64,000 nucleotides of DNA from Streptomyces sp. CB01635 (GTDB taxonomy: Bacteria; Actinomycetota; Actinomycetes; Streptomycetales; Streptomycetaceae): NCBI RefSeq assembly GCF_002803065.1, contig NZ_NNBL01000006.1:62001-126000 (forward strand), read 5' to 3'. Below are positions 8,925 through 17,161 of the stretch, one piece after another (the stretch's first letter is position 1; the number at the start of each line of letters is the position of its first letter). The position numbers were made by a program, and so were the translations under genes. The notes under the pieces are model-generated. The model did not search any database and had not been told where the DNA came from. It saw nothing but the letters and a program-made list of their open reading frames with translations.

Positions 8925-9413
8925 ATGTCTGCTGACACCACCCCTGCGAAGACGCCCGGCGTCGGACCCGTCGAGGGCGTCGCCGTCTATGACGTCGACA
9001 ACCCGGCGCCCTTCATCGAGGCCCCCCGCAAGCGCACCTCGAAGACCCCGCGCTCGACGCGCGGCAACTTCGAGATGGCCGCATGGCTCTTCATGCGCCT
9101 GTCCGGCGTCGTCCTCGTCGTCCTGGTCCTCGGCCACCTGCTCATCCAGCTCGTCCTCGACGGCGGCGTGAGCAAGATCGGCTTCGCGTTCGTCGCGGGC
9201 CGCTGGGCCTCGCCGTTCTGGCAGGGCTGGGACCTCCTGATGCTGTGGCTCGCGATGCTGCACGGCGCGAACGGCCTGCGCACGGTCATCAACGACTACG
9301 CCGAGCGCCCGAACACGCGCCTGTGGCTGAAGGGCCTCCTGTACACCGCCACGGTGTTCACGATCCTGCTGGGCACGCTGGTGATCTTCACCTTCGACCC
9401 GAACATCCGATAG
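8925..9413 (+). CDS. sdhD: Succinate dehydrogenase hydrophobic membrane anchor subunit
   Basis: 162 residues. A soluble N-terminal arm of about 50 residues (with the basic segment RKRTSKTPRSTRGNFEM) leads to three membrane helices: WLFMRLSGVVLVVLVLGHLL, WDLLMLWLAMLHGANGLR and LLYTATVFTILLGTLVIFTF. The RLSG...GHL and LHGANGLR motifs match the quinone and haem pocket of SdhD/SdhC pairs. It forms the membrane part of complex II with SdhC. It lies 8 bases after sdhC and 23 bases before sdhA. Confidence 0.93.
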   Translation: MSADTTPAKTPGVGPVEGVAVYDVDNPAPFIEAPRKRTSKTPRSTRGNFEMAAWLFMRLSGVVLVVLVLGHLLIQLVLDGGVSKIGFAFVAGRWASPFWQGWDLLMLWLAMLHGANGLRTVINDYAERPNTRLWLKGLLYTATVFTILLGTLVIFTFDPNIR

Positions 9414-9436
9414 GCACGGGGCTGAGGCAACCACTC

Positions 9437-11191
9437 ATGAAGATCCACAAGTACGACACCGTCATCGTCGGCGCCGGCGGCGCGGGCATGCGCGCGGCCA
9501 TCGAGTCGACGAAGCGCAGCCGCACCGCGGTCCTGACGAAGCTCTACCCCACCCGCTCCCACACGGGCGCGGCGCAGGGCGGCATGGCCGCCGCGCTCGC
9601 CAACGTGGAGGAGGACAACTGGGAGTGGCACACCTTCGACACGATCAAGGGCGGTGACTACCTGGTCGACCAGGACGCCGCCGAGATCCTCGCGAAGGAG
9701 GCCATCGACTCCGTCCTCGACCTGGAGAAGATGGGCCTGCCGTTCAACCGCACCCCGGACGGCACCATCGACCAGCGCCGCTTCGGCGGCCACTCGCGCA
9801 ACCACGGCGAGGCCCCGGTCCGCCGGTCCTGCTACGCCGCGGACCGCACCGGCCACATGATCCTTCAGACGCTGTATCAGAACTGCGTGAAGGAGGGCGT
9901 GGAGTTCTTCAACGAGTTCTACGTCCTGGACCAGCTCATCACCGAGATCGACGGCGTCAAGCACTCCGCCGGTGTCGTCGCGTACGAGCTGGCGACCGGC
10001 GAGATCCACATCTTCCAGGCCAAGTCGGTCATCTACGCCTCGGGCGGCACCGGCAAGTTCTTCAAGGTGACGTCGAACGCGCACACCCTGACCGGTGACG
10101 GCCAGGCGGCCTGCTACCGGCGCGGTCTGCCGCTGGAGGACATGGAGTTCTTCCAGTTCCACCCGACCGGCATCTGGCGCATGGGCATCCTTCTCACGGA
10201 GGGCGCCCGCGGTGAGGGCGGCATCCTCCGCAACAAGGACGGCGAGCGCTTCATGGAGAAGTACGCGCCCGTCATGAAGGACCTCGCGTCCCGTGACGTC
10301 GTGTCCCGCTCCATCTACACGGAGATCCGTGAGGGCCGCGGCTGCGGTCCCGAGGGCGACCACGTCTACCTCGACCTCACGCACCTCCCGCCGGAGCAGC
10401 TCGACGCCAAGCTCCCGGACATCACGGAGTTCGCGCGCACGTACCTCGGTATCGAGCCCTACACGGACCCGATCCCGATCCAGCCGACCGCGCACTACGC
10501 CATGGGCGGCATCCCGACGAACGTCGAGGGTGAGGTCCTGTCGGACAACACCACCGTCGTCCCCGGTCTGTACGCCGCCGGCGAGGTCGCCTGCGTGTCC
10601 GTGCACGGCGCCAACCGCCTCGGCACCAACTCGCTGCTCGACATCAACGTCTTCGGGCGTCGTGCGGGCATCGCGGCCGCCGAGTACTCCGAGAAGGCCG
10701 ACTACGTCGAGCTGCCCGAGGACCCGGCTTCGATGGTCGTCGCGCAGGTCGAGCGCCTGCGCAACTCCACGGGCACGGAGCGCGTCGCGGTGATCCGCAA
10801 CGAGCTCCAGGAGTGCATGGACGCCAACGTGATGGTGTTCCGCACCGAGCAGACGATCAAGACGGCCGTCGAGAAGATCGCCGAGCTGCGCGAGCGGTAC
10901 CGGAACGTCTCGATCCAGGACAAGGGCAAGCGGTTCAACACCGACCTCCTGGAGGCCATCGAGCTGGGCAACCTGCTCGACCTGGCCGAGGTCATGGCGA
11001 CCTCCGCCCTGGCGCGCAAGGAGTCCCGCGGCGGCCACTACCGCGAGGACTTCCCGAACCGCGACGACGTCAACTTCATGCGCCACACCATGGCGTACCG
11101 CGAGGTCGGCGACGACGGCTCCGAGTCCATCCGTCTGGACTACAAGCCGGTCGTCCAGACCCGCTACCAGCCGATGGAGCGTAAGTACTGA
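9437..11191 (+). CDS. sdhA: Succinate dehydrogenase flavoprotein subunit
   Basis: 584 residues from ATG 9437. The FAD-binding motif VIVGAGGAGMRAA lies at about residues 9-21. The covalent FAD site is the His in TRSHTGAAQGGM (H42). Further landmarks are the HSRNHGEAPVRR segment, EFFQFHPTG, and the RxxR-type catalytic segment GEVACVSVHGANRLGTNSLL. It oxidises succinate to fumarate on the cytoplasmic side and passes electrons to SdhB. The stop overlaps the sdhB start by one base (TGATG), which implies translational coupling. Confidence 0.97.
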   Translation: MKIHKYDTVIVGAGGAGMRAAIESTKRSRTAVLTKLYPTRSHTGAAQGGMAAALANVEEDNWEWHTFDTIKGGDYLVDQDAAEILAKEAIDSVLDLEKMGLPFNRTPDGTIDQRRFGGHSRNHGEAPVRRSCYAADRTGHMILQTLYQNCVKEGVEFFNEFYVLDQLITEIDGVKHSAGVVAYELATGEIHIFQAKSVIYASGGTGKFFKVTSNAHTLTGDGQAACYRRGLPLEDMEFFQFHPTGIWRMGILLTEGARGEGGILRNKDGERFMEKYAPVMKDLASRDVVSRSIYTEIREGRGCGPEGDHVYLDLTHLPPEQLDAKLPDITEFARTYLGIEPYTDPIPIQPTAHYAMGGIPTNVEGEVLSDNTTVVPGLYAAGEVACVSVHGANRLGTNSLLDINVFGRRAGIAAAEYSEKADYVELPEDPASMVVAQVERLRNSTGTERVAVIRNELQECMDANVMVFRTEQTIKTAVEKIAELRERYRNVSIQDKGKRFNTDLLEAIELGNLLDLAEVMATSALARKESRGGHYREDFPNRDDVNFMRHTMAYREVGDDGSESIRLDYKPVVQTRYQPMERKY

Positions 11192-11955
11192 TGGCTACCC
11201 CGACCATGGACAAGCTCGAGGCTCTCGAGGCGGACAACGGCTCGCACCTCATCACGGTCACCTTCCGCATCCGCCGGTTCAACCCGGAGGTCTCCGCGGA
11301 CGCGGTCTGGGAGGACTTCCAGCTCGACATCGATCCGAAGGAGCGTGTCCTCGACGCCCTCCACAAGATCAAGTGGGAGCTCGACGGCTCGCTGACCTTC
11401 CGGCGCTCCTGCGCGCACGGCATCTGCGGCTCGGATGCCATGCGCATCAACGGCCGCAACCGCCTGGCCTGCAAGACGCTGATCAAGGACATCAGCCCGG
11501 AGAAGCCGATCACGGTCGAGGCCATCAAGGGCCTCACGGTCCTCAAGGACCTCGTGGTCGACATGGACCCGTTCTTCCAGGCCTACCGGGACGTCATGCC
11601 GTTCCTGATCACGACGGGCAACGAGCCGACGCGCGAGCGTCTGCAGTCCGCCGAGGACCGCGAGCGCTTCGACGACACGACCAAGTGCATCCTGTGCGCC
11701 GCGTGCACGTCCTCGTGCCCGGTCTTCTGGAACGACGGCCAGTACTTCGGCCCGGCCGCGATCGTCAACGCGCACCGCTTCATCTTCGACTCGCGTGACG
11801 AGGCGGGCGAGCAGCGCCTGGAGATCCTCAACGACAAGGACGGCGTGTGGCGTTGCCGCACGACGTTCAACTGCACGGACGCCTGCCCGCGCGGTATCGA
11901 GGTCACCAAGGCGATCCAGGAAGTCAAGCGCGCGCTGATCACGCGACGCTACTGA
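11191..11955 (+). CDS. sdhB: Succinate dehydrogenase iron-sulfur subunit
   Basis: 254 residues. The N-terminal plant-type ferredoxin domain carries the 2Fe-2S ligands in RRSCAHGICGSDAMRINGRN and ACKT. The C-terminal domain has two cysteine clusters, CILCAACTSSCP and CRTTFNCTDACPRG, for the 4Fe-4S and 3Fe-4S centres. It carries electrons from SdhA to menaquinone. Last gene of the operon; a strong terminator follows 30 bases later. Confidence 0.97.
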   Translation: MATPTMDKLEALEADNGSHLITVTFRIRRFNPEVSADAVWEDFQLDIDPKERVLDALHKIKWELDGSLTFRRSCAHGICGSDAMRINGRNRLACKTLIKDISPEKPITVEAIKGLTVLKDLVVDMDPFFQAYRDVMPFLITTGNEPTRERLQSAEDRERFDDTTKCILCAACTSSCPVFWNDGQYFGPAAIVNAHRFIFDSRDEAGEQRLEILNDKDGVWRCRTTFNCTDACPRGIEVTKAIQEVKRALITRRY

Positions 11956-11985
11956 CCTTCCCGGTCGTACATCTCGTACATCCCT

Positions 11986-12026
11986 GAGGGCCCCGCTCCC
12001 GGTTTCGCACCGGGGGCGGGGCCCTC
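11986..12026 (+). terminator. Terminator of the sdh operon, shared with the Lrp gene
   Basis: An 18-bp stem with one G-U wobble (GAGGGCCCCGCTCCCGGT at 11986-12003 with 12009-12026) and a TTCGC loop. It lies between sdhB (+) and the Lrp regulator gene (-), which ends at 12033, so it can stop transcription from both sides. Confidence 0.85.
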
Positions 12027-12032
12027 GGTGCG

Positions 12033-12473
12033 TCACGTGACAACTGGCCGCTCGAAGAACGTCTCCAGGGCCACCGTCGCCTGTGTGCCGCTGACGCCCT
12101 CGATCGCGTACAACCGCCGGAGCACGTCCTGGAGTTGCTGCGTCGTCTCCGTTCGCACCTTCACCAGGACCGACGCGCTGCCGGCGATCACGTGCGCCTC
12201 CTGGATCTCGGGGATCGCGGCGAACTCCCCGGCCGACTCGCCCATCCACGACGACGACTCGACCATCACGAACGCGAGCACCCCCTGCCCGAGCGCGGCC
12301 GGGTCCACGTCGACGGTCGTCCGCCGGATCACGCCCCGCTCGCGCAGCTTGCGCACCCGCTCGTGGGCCGCGCCGGCCGAGAGGCCGACCTCCTTGCCGA
12401 GCGCCGCGTACGCCGTCGTCGCGTCCCGCTGGAGCAGCGCGACCAGCTTCCGGTCGATCTCATCCACTGCCAC
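12033..12473 (-). CDS. Lrp/AsnC family transcriptional regulator
   Basis: 146 residues from GTG 12473, with GGGAG 9 bases upstream; an alternative ATG at 12527 would add 18 residues. The N-terminal winged HTH runs from VDEIDRKLVALLQRDATTAY through LSAGAAHERVRKLRERGVIR. The RAM (ligand and oligomerisation) domain follows from about residue 60 to the end (VIAGSASVLVKVRTETTQQL). Such proteins form octamers that sense amino acids or related metabolites. It faces the SMP-30 gene across about 100 bases and may control it; no operator was recognised. Confidence 0.88.
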   Translation of the reverse strand: MAVDEIDRKLVALLQRDATTAYAALGKEVGLSAGAAHERVRKLRERGVIRRTTVDVDPAALGQGVLAFVMVESSSWMGESAGEFAAIPEIQEAHVIAGSASVLVKVRTETTQQLQDVLRRLYAIEGVSGTQATVALETFFERPVVT

Positions 12474-12577
12474 TGTGACCCACTCCCGCTCCGTCGACCA
12501 TGGCGTAACCGTATCCCGTTCTGCCATAGTCCCATACGACAGGATGTCATTCGGTCTACAGTTCCTGGGGGATAACC

Positions 12578-13507
12578 ATGTCTGGCCAGAACCAGCCCAG
12601 CGTGTACGAGATTCTGGACGAGCGCTTCCGTACCGGACGGTGCGCTTTCGGGGACGACAGCCTCACCACCCTGCACACCGGCAGCCGTTGGGCCGAAGGG
12701 CCCGTCTACCTGCCCGCCTGGCGCCAGCTCATCTGGAGCGACATCCCCAACGACCGCCTGCTGCGCTGGGACGAGGCGACCGGCGCGGTCAGCCTCTTCC
12801 GCACCCCTGCCGGACACACCAACGGCAACACCCTCGACCGCGAGGGGCGCCTCGTCAGCGCCGAACAGGGCGGCCGCCGCGTCACCCGCACCGAGGCCGA
12901 CGGCCGGATCACCGTCCTCGCCGACCGCTTCGAGGGCAAGCGGCTCAACAGCCCGAACGACGCGGTGGTCCGCTCGGACGGCTCGATCTGGTTCTCCGAC
13001 CCGGACTTCGGGATCACCAGCGACTACGAGGGCTTCCGCGCCGAGTCCGAGATCGGCGCCAACAACGTCTACCGGATCGACCCCGCCACCGGCGAGGTGC
13101 GCCAGGTCGCCGACGGCTTCGGGGCGCCGAACGGCCTCGTCTTCTCGCCCGACGAGCGCCAGTTGTACGTCTCCGACACCCGGGCCGGATGCATCCGCGT
13201 CTTCGACGTCCAGGACGACGGCGAGAGCCTGAGTGACGGCAAGGTCTTCGCCGAGACCAGTGGCGACGACGGCCGCTTCGACAACATCCGCTTCGACGAC
13301 GGCGGACGGCTGTGGGCCGCCGCCATGCACGGCGGTGTGCACTGCTACGACCCGGACGGCACGCGGATCGGCCGCATCGACGTCCCGGAGCCCGTCTCGA
13401 ACGTCGCGTTCGGCGGCCCCAAGAACAACATCCTCTTCATCACCGCGACGACGTCCCTGTACTGCCTGATGACCTCCGTGACCGGCGCGCCACGTATCCG
13501 CCGCTGA
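12578..13507 (+). CDS. SMP-30/gluconolactonase/LRE family protein
   Basis: 309 residues, cytosolic, with no signal peptide. Typical motifs are GSRWAEGPVYLPAWRQLIWS, the metal-binding Glu in AEGP, RLNSPNDAVVRSDGSIWFSD, GAPNGLVFSPDERQLYVSDT and FDNIRFDDGGRLWAAA. These are the metal-binding Glu, Asn and Asp positions of the six-bladed SMP-30 propeller. Likely a sugar lactonase opening aldonolactones; the exact substrate cannot be read. ATG 12578 follows CTGGGGGATAACC. It is divergent from the Lrp-type regulator. Confidence 0.87.
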   Translation: MSGQNQPSVYEILDERFRTGRCAFGDDSLTTLHTGSRWAEGPVYLPAWRQLIWSDIPNDRLLRWDEATGAVSLFRTPAGHTNGNTLDREGRLVSAEQGGRRVTRTEADGRITVLADRFEGKRLNSPNDAVVRSDGSIWFSDPDFGITSDYEGFRAESEIGANNVYRIDPATGEVRQVADGFGAPNGLVFSPDERQLYVSDTRAGCIRVFDVQDDGESLSDGKVFAETSGDDGRFDNIRFDDGGRLWAAAMHGGVHCYDPDGTRIGRIDVPEPVSNVAFGGPKNNILFITATTSLYCLMTSVTGAPRIRR

Positions 13508-13551
13508 CGATGTACCGTCCCGTTCGCCCGAAACATGGCTAATCTGACGGT

Positions 13552-13953
13552 ATGTCACTTGAGCTTGAGCTGCTCGGCTTCGACAACGTGCTGTTCCCCG
13601 TCGGCGATCTCGGCGAGGCGGTCTCCTTCTACGAGCGGGCCGGTTTCCACGTGAAGTTCCGCCTCGACGAGGCCGGGATCGCCCTCCTCGAAGCCGGCAA
13701 GGAGACGCCCGGCGTACTGCTGCGCGCGGAGGAGGACTTCGACCGCCGGCCCCCTCCGCAGCCGGGGCCACGCGTATGGCTGGAGGTGCGCGACGCGAAG
13801 GCGGCGGCCCGCGCGCTGACGGAGGCCGGGATCCCGCCGGCCGACCCGCCGTTCTCCACCTCCACCGGTTACGTCGTGGAGTTCGCGGATCCGTGGGGCA
13901 ACGTCATCGGCCTCACGGACTATCTCAAGCGGCCCGAACTGGCGCGGAGTTGA
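13552..13953 (+). CDS. VOC family (glyoxalase/dioxygenase fold) protein
   Basis: 133 residues. It shows the beta-alpha-beta-beta-beta repeat of VOC proteins: LLGFDNVLFPVGDLGEAVSF, YERAGFHVKFRLDEAGIALL, then VWLEVRDAKAAARALTEAGI and GYVVEFADPWGNVIGLTDY. The late ...VEFADPWGN segment supplies the usual Glu ligand. No antibiotic-resistance signature (such as bleomycin-binding) is obvious, and the substrate is unknown. It stands 44 bases after the SMP-30 gene and may be co-transcribed. Confidence 0.85.
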   Translation: MSLELELLGFDNVLFPVGDLGEAVSFYERAGFHVKFRLDEAGIALLEAGKETPGVLLRAEEDFDRRPPPQPGPRVWLEVRDAKAAARALTEAGIPPADPPFSTSTGYVVEFADPWGNVIGLTDYLKRPELARS

Positions 13954-13990
13954 TAGCCGGGTTCGTCGATCCCCATCGGCCGACCCTCGC

Positions 13991-14004
13991 TTGAACATGT
14001 TCAA
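13991..14004 (+). promoter_or_regulatory. Palindromic operator O1, overlaps -35 of the membrane-DCC-tetR operon
   Basis: TTGAACATGTTCAA is a perfect 14-bp palindrome. Its left half TTGAAC also serves as a plausible -35 hexamer: 17 bases later stands TACAGT (14014-14019) as -10. A protein bound here would block RNA polymerase. The best candidate is the TetR-type regulator encoded last in the operon. Confidence 0.65.
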
Positions 14005-14013
14005 AAACAGGTC

Positions 14014-14019
14014 TACAGT
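14014..14019 (+). promoter_or_regulatory. Candidate -10 element of the membrane-DCC-tetR operon
   Basis: TACAGT stands 17 bases after TTGAAC (13991-13996). Transcription would begin near 14026, between the two palindromes, giving a leader of about 40 bases before the ATG at 14065. Confidence 0.5.
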
Positions 14020-14036
14020 CCTTCTCGACAGCGTTT

Positions 14037-14050
14037 TTGAACGCGTTCAA
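14037..14050 (+). promoter_or_regulatory. Palindromic operator O2 of the membrane-DCC-tetR operon
   Basis: TTGAACGCGTTCAA is a second perfect palindrome with the same arms as O1 and only the central two bases changed. It lies just before the ribosome binding site AAGGAGGGG. Centre-to-centre distance to O1 is 46 bp. Confidence 0.65.
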
Positions 14051-14064
14051 GGAGGGGTGGGGAA

Positions 14065-14475
14065 ATGGACCTCACAGTCGTCGCATACGTCGTCTACCTC
14101 GTCGTCAGCATCAGCCTGACCGTCTGGGTGGCGCGCACCCTGAGCCGTAACGGAAGGGTCTTCCTCGCCGACGTGCTGCACGGGAACGAGAAGCTCGCGG
14201 ATGCCGTCAACCATCTGCTGGTGGTCGGCTTCTACCTCGTCAACCTCGGCTTCGTGGCGCTCTACCTGAGCGGGGACGACGACATCGCCGACACCCGCGG
14301 CATCTTCGAGGCCCTGTCGACGAAGCTCGGCGTGGTGCTCCTGGTGCTGGGGGTCATGCACCTGGGGAACGTGTGGGTGCTCAACAAGATCCGGCGGCGG
14401 GGGGTCATGGAGCGGGAGCAGCAGCCGCCCGTTCCCCCGCAGGGCTGGGCCGCGCCGCCGGTGGCCGGGGCGTGA
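14065..14475 (+). CDS. Small integral membrane protein (136 aa)
   Basis: Three membrane helices: LTVVAYVVYLVVSISLTVWV, VNHLLVVGFYLVNLGFVALY and LGVVLLVLGVMHLGNVWVLN. The C-terminus is short, basic and Pro-rich. It starts at ATG 14065 after a strong site (AAGGAGGGGTGGGG). I do not know its function; similar proteins occur in many Streptomyces. It is the first gene of a three-gene operon with a DCC-family thiol oxidoreductase and a TetR regulator, under two palindromic operators, which suggests a small stress- or ligand-induced membrane module. Confidence 0.75.
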   Translation: MDLTVVAYVVYLVVSISLTVWVARTLSRNGRVFLADVLHGNEKLADAVNHLLVVGFYLVNLGFVALYLSGDDDIADTRGIFEALSTKLGVVLLVLGVMHLGNVWVLNKIRRRGVMEREQQPPVPPQGWAAPPVAGA

Positions 14476-14990
14476 CGGCGATGAGCGGGGTCGCGGACCG
14501 GGGCACCACGGGGGCCCCGGTCCGCCGGCTCGTCCTCCTCTACGACGCCCAGTGCCCGCTCTGCACATTCCTGCGGAACTGGCTCGCCCGGCAGCGGCAG
14601 CTCGTCCCGCTCGACCTGGTGCCGGCCGGGTCCGAAGAAGCCCGGCGCCGCTGCCCCGGGATCGACCACATCTCCACGCTCTCGGAGATCACGCTCGTCG
14701 GCGACAGCGGCCAGATCTACCGCGGACCCGCCGCCTGGGTCGTCACCCTGTGGGCACTGTCCGAGTACCGGCCGCTGTCCCACAAATTCAGCAGCCCGGC
14801 CGGCGCCCGCCTCGCGCGCGCTGCGGTCCTCGCCGCCGCCAAGTACCGCCAGGCGCACCGGGACCAGCAGGTCAGGAAGGCCGGGGGCGGCGCCTACCGC
14901 AGGACGGACGGCTGGGTGTACGACCGCGTCGACGGCTGGACGTACTACGGCCCCGCGGCCTGCGACAGCGGCTGCCCCGTGCCCGATTAG
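14472..14990 (+). CDS. DCC family (DUF393) thiol-disulfide oxidoreductase-like protein
   Basis: The GTG at 14472 overlaps the previous stop (GTGA); ATG 14481 is also possible. The DUF393 core begins RRLVLLYDAQCPLCTFLRNW, whose DxxCPxC motif is the hallmark of the DCC family (here DAQCPLC). It continues with PGIDHISTLSEITLVGDSGQ and AAWVVTLWALSEYRPLSHKF. The C-terminal part is Tyr/Gly-rich. Family members are thought to be redox-active thiol proteins; the substrate is unknown. Translationally coupled to the small membrane protein. Confidence 0.82.
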   Translation: MTAMSGVADRGTTGAPVRRLVLLYDAQCPLCTFLRNWLARQRQLVPLDLVPAGSEEARRRCPGIDHISTLSEITLVGDSGQIYRGPAAWVVTLWALSEYRPLSHKFSSPAGARLARAAVLAAAKYRQAHRDQQVRKAGGGAYRRTDGWVYDRVDGWTYYGPAACDSGCPVPD

Positions 14991-14999
14991 GCTCTGAGC

Positions 15000-15773
15000 G
15001 TGCCAGCAGAGAAAGAGACCCCCAGCCCGGCAGCCGCCGAGAGCCCCGCGAAGAGTCCCGCCAAGAGTGAGCAGACGCGGGCGCTGATCCTGGAGACCGC
15101 GATGCGGATGTTCCGGGAGCGGGGCTACGACAAGACGACGATGCGGGCCATCGCGAAGGAGGCGGGGGTCTCCGTCGGCAACGCGTACTACTACTTCGCG
15201 GGCAAGGAACACCTCATCCAGGGGTTCTACGACCAGATCTCCGCGGAGCACCGGGCGGCCGTACGGCCCGTGCTCGACCGGGAGAGCGACCTGGAGAAGC
15301 GTATCGCCGGGGTGCTCCGCGCCTGGCTGGAGATCGCGGAGCCGTACCACGAGTTCGCGGCCCAGTTCTTCAAGACCGCCGCGGACCCGACCAGCCCGCT
15401 CAGCCCCTTCTCGCCCGAGTCGGAGCACGCCCGCGAGACGGCGATCGACGTGCACCGCGAGGTGCTGTCCGGCTCGAAGGCGAAGGTTCCGGCCGAACTC
15501 GCCGCGATCCTGCCGGAGTTGATGTGGCTCTCCCAGATGGGGCTCGTCCTGTACTGGGTCTTCGACAGCTCCGAGGACCGGGAGCGCAGCCGGCGCCTCG
15601 CCGAACGGGGGGCACGCCTGACCACGCGCGGGGTCGCCCTCGCCCGGTTCCGGGTGCTGCGGCCGCTCGTCCTCGAGGTGCACGAGCTGTTCACGGACTT
15701 CCTGCCGGGGATGACGGAGGCGTCTACGGCGGCGCGGGAGAAGGGGAACGGGACGGGGAACGGGGCAGTCTGA
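15000..15773 (+). CDS. TetR family transcriptional regulator
   Basis: 257 residues. After a disordered N-tail (Pro/Ala/Ser/Lys), the TetR HTH runs SEQTRALILETAMRMFRERG, then YDKTTMRAIAKEAGVSVGNA and YYYFAGKEHLI. The ligand and dimer domain follows and is unusually long (about 185 residues) with a Gly/Asn-rich tail. It is the last gene of the operon that begins at 14065. The twin TTGAAC-NN-GTTCAA palindromes at the operon promoter fit a TetR dimer, so autorepression is the likely mode. The inducer is unknown. Confidence 0.88.
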   Translation: MPAEKETPSPAAAESPAKSPAKSEQTRALILETAMRMFRERGYDKTTMRAIAKEAGVSVGNAYYYFAGKEHLIQGFYDQISAEHRAAVRPVLDRESDLEKRIAGVLRAWLEIAEPYHEFAAQFFKTAADPTSPLSPFSPESEHARETAIDVHREVLSGSKAKVPAELAAILPELMWLSQMGLVLYWVFDSSEDRERSRRLAERGARLTTRGVALARFRVLRPLVLEVHELFTDFLPGMTEASTAAREKGNGTGNGAV

Positions 15774-15818
15774 TCTTCGGGGGCTGCGGGGCCGGCGGGG
15801 GGCTCTTACCTTTGGTTC

Positions 15819-17033
15819 ATGCGCGGCTTGTACGGTCGTCTGATGCCCGGCTCCTCTTCATCGCACCACGTCAGCCGCCGCGCCGCGCTCGCCCTCGGTC
15901 TCGGCGCCGCGGCCTCCGTCACCCTGCCAGGGCCGCGCGCCGCGGCCTCGGTCTCCGCCGTCGGCGGGGAGCGGCTCGGCAGGTCCGGTGTCCAGGTGGC
16001 GTCCGGCACGCCCCGGCTGCCGAAGCTCGCCGCGCAGGCGTGGCTCGTCGCCGACCACGACAGCGGCGACGTCCTCGCCTCGTACGACGCGCACCGCGCG
16101 CTGCCCCCGGCGTCGACGCTCAAGATGCTGTTCGCGGACACGGTCCTGCCGAAGTTCGGGCGGGCCTCGGTCCACAAGGTGACCGCCGCCGATCTCGCCG
16201 GGATCCCGTACGGCAGCAGCCTCGTCGGTGTCCAGGCCGGGACCTCGTACACCGTCGAGCAGCTGTGGCAGGGCGTCTTCCTGCGCTCCGGGAACGACGC
16301 GGTGCATGTGCTCGCCAGCATGAACGGCGGGGTGGGCGAGACCGTCCGCCAGATGCAGGCCCGCGCGAAGGACCTCCAGGCGAACGACACGCATGTGGTC
16401 AGCCCCGACGGCTTCGACCACAAGGGACAGGTGTCGTCGGCGTACGACCTGACGCTGTTCGCGCGCGCCGGGCTCAAGAACGAGGACTTCCGCGGCTACT
16501 GCGCCACGAAGACGGCCGACTTCCCGGCCGGGGGCAAGAAGACGTTCCAGATCCAGAACACGGACCGCCTCCTCACCGGGCAGGGGGTGGCCGCGTACCA
16601 GGGGCTCATCGGCGTCAAGAACGGCTACACCTCGCACGCCGGCAACACGTTCACCGGCGCGGCGACCCGCGGCGGGCGCACCCTGCTCGTCACCGTGATG
16701 CACCCCAGGTCGGGGTACGAGGCGGTGTACGAGGAGACGGCGGCGCTGCTCGACTGGGGGTTCGCGGCGGCGAGCAAGGCAGATCCGGTCGGCACGCTGG
16801 TCACGCCGCTGAGCGAGCAGCCCAAGGGCGCGGCGGCGGCCAAGCCGGGTGCGGGGGCCGCGGGCTCGGTGGGCGCTGCGGGCGCTCCCGTCGCCGCGTC
16901 GACCACGTCTCACACGGACGACTGGGCGTTCGGCGGCTCGGCGGCGGTCGCGATGCTCGCGGGCGGCGGGCTGCTGGCGCTGCGGCGTCGGGGGCGGGAG
17001 CGGCCGAGCGGGCGTCGGCGGCGTCAGGGCTGA
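15819..17033 (+). CDS. D-alanyl-D-alanine carboxypeptidase (S11 family, secreted)
   Basis: 404 residues. The N-terminus has a twin-arginine-like signal (HHVSRRAALALGLGAAASV). Active-site motifs of penicillin-binding carboxypeptidases: SxxK as STLK (Ser99, Lys102), SxN as SGN, and the third box as KNG in place of KTG. The C-terminus has an Ala-rich linker and a membrane anchor (AVAMLAGGGLLALRRRGRER). It trims the terminal D-Ala of peptidoglycan stem peptides at the cell surface. No binding site precedes the ATG; TACCTT 6 bases upstream suggests a leaderless transcript. A close paralogue lies at 27706-29058. Confidence 0.9.
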   Translation: MRGLYGRLMPGSSSSHHVSRRAALALGLGAAASVTLPGPRAAASVSAVGGERLGRSGVQVASGTPRLPKLAAQAWLVADHDSGDVLASYDAHRALPPASTLKMLFADTVLPKFGRASVHKVTAADLAGIPYGSSLVGVQAGTSYTVEQLWQGVFLRSGNDAVHVLASMNGGVGETVRQMQARAKDLQANDTHVVSPDGFDHKGQVSSAYDLTLFARAGLKNEDFRGYCATKTADFPAGGKKTFQIQNTDRLLTGQGVAAYQGLIGVKNGYTSHAGNTFTGAATRGGRTLLVTVMHPRSGYEAVYEETAALLDWGFAAASKADPVGTLVTPLSEQPKGAAAAKPGAGAAGSVGAAGAPVAASTTSHTDDWAFGGSAAVAMLAGGGLLALRRRGRERPSGRRRRQG

Positions 17034-17139
17034 CGCCGGGCCAGTGGCGGGGCGCGATGTGAGGGCTGGCGCCGTCCAGTGGGCGGGGCGCGGCGTCAGG
17101 GCTGACGCGGCCCAATGAGCGAGGTACGGCGTCAGGGCT
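17019..17139. repeat. 36-bp tandem repeats (3 copies plus a partial fourth)
   Basis: Units at 17019-17054, 17055-17090 and 17091-17126, with a partial copy from 17127. Each contains a version of CGTCAGGGCTGACGC, itself an inverted repeat (GCGTCAG-GG-CTGACGC), then a GGCC-CAGTGGGCGGGGCG-like half. The first unit includes the stop codon of the carboxypeptidase gene. The array fills the space between two convergent genes, so it may act as a multi-hairpin terminator. Confidence 0.75.
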
Positions 17140-17161
17140 CTCGTCTCTGACGGCGTGCCCG

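Noticed and set aside
13991..14050. KstR (cholesterol regulon) operators
   Set aside because: The palindromes fit the KstR pattern TNNAACNNGTTNNA, but no sterol-catabolism gene is near and a dedicated TetR gene is in the same operon.
17019..17139. 36-bp repeats as a CRISPR array
   Set aside because: The units are contiguous with no spacers, there are no cas genes, and the repeats differ from each other.
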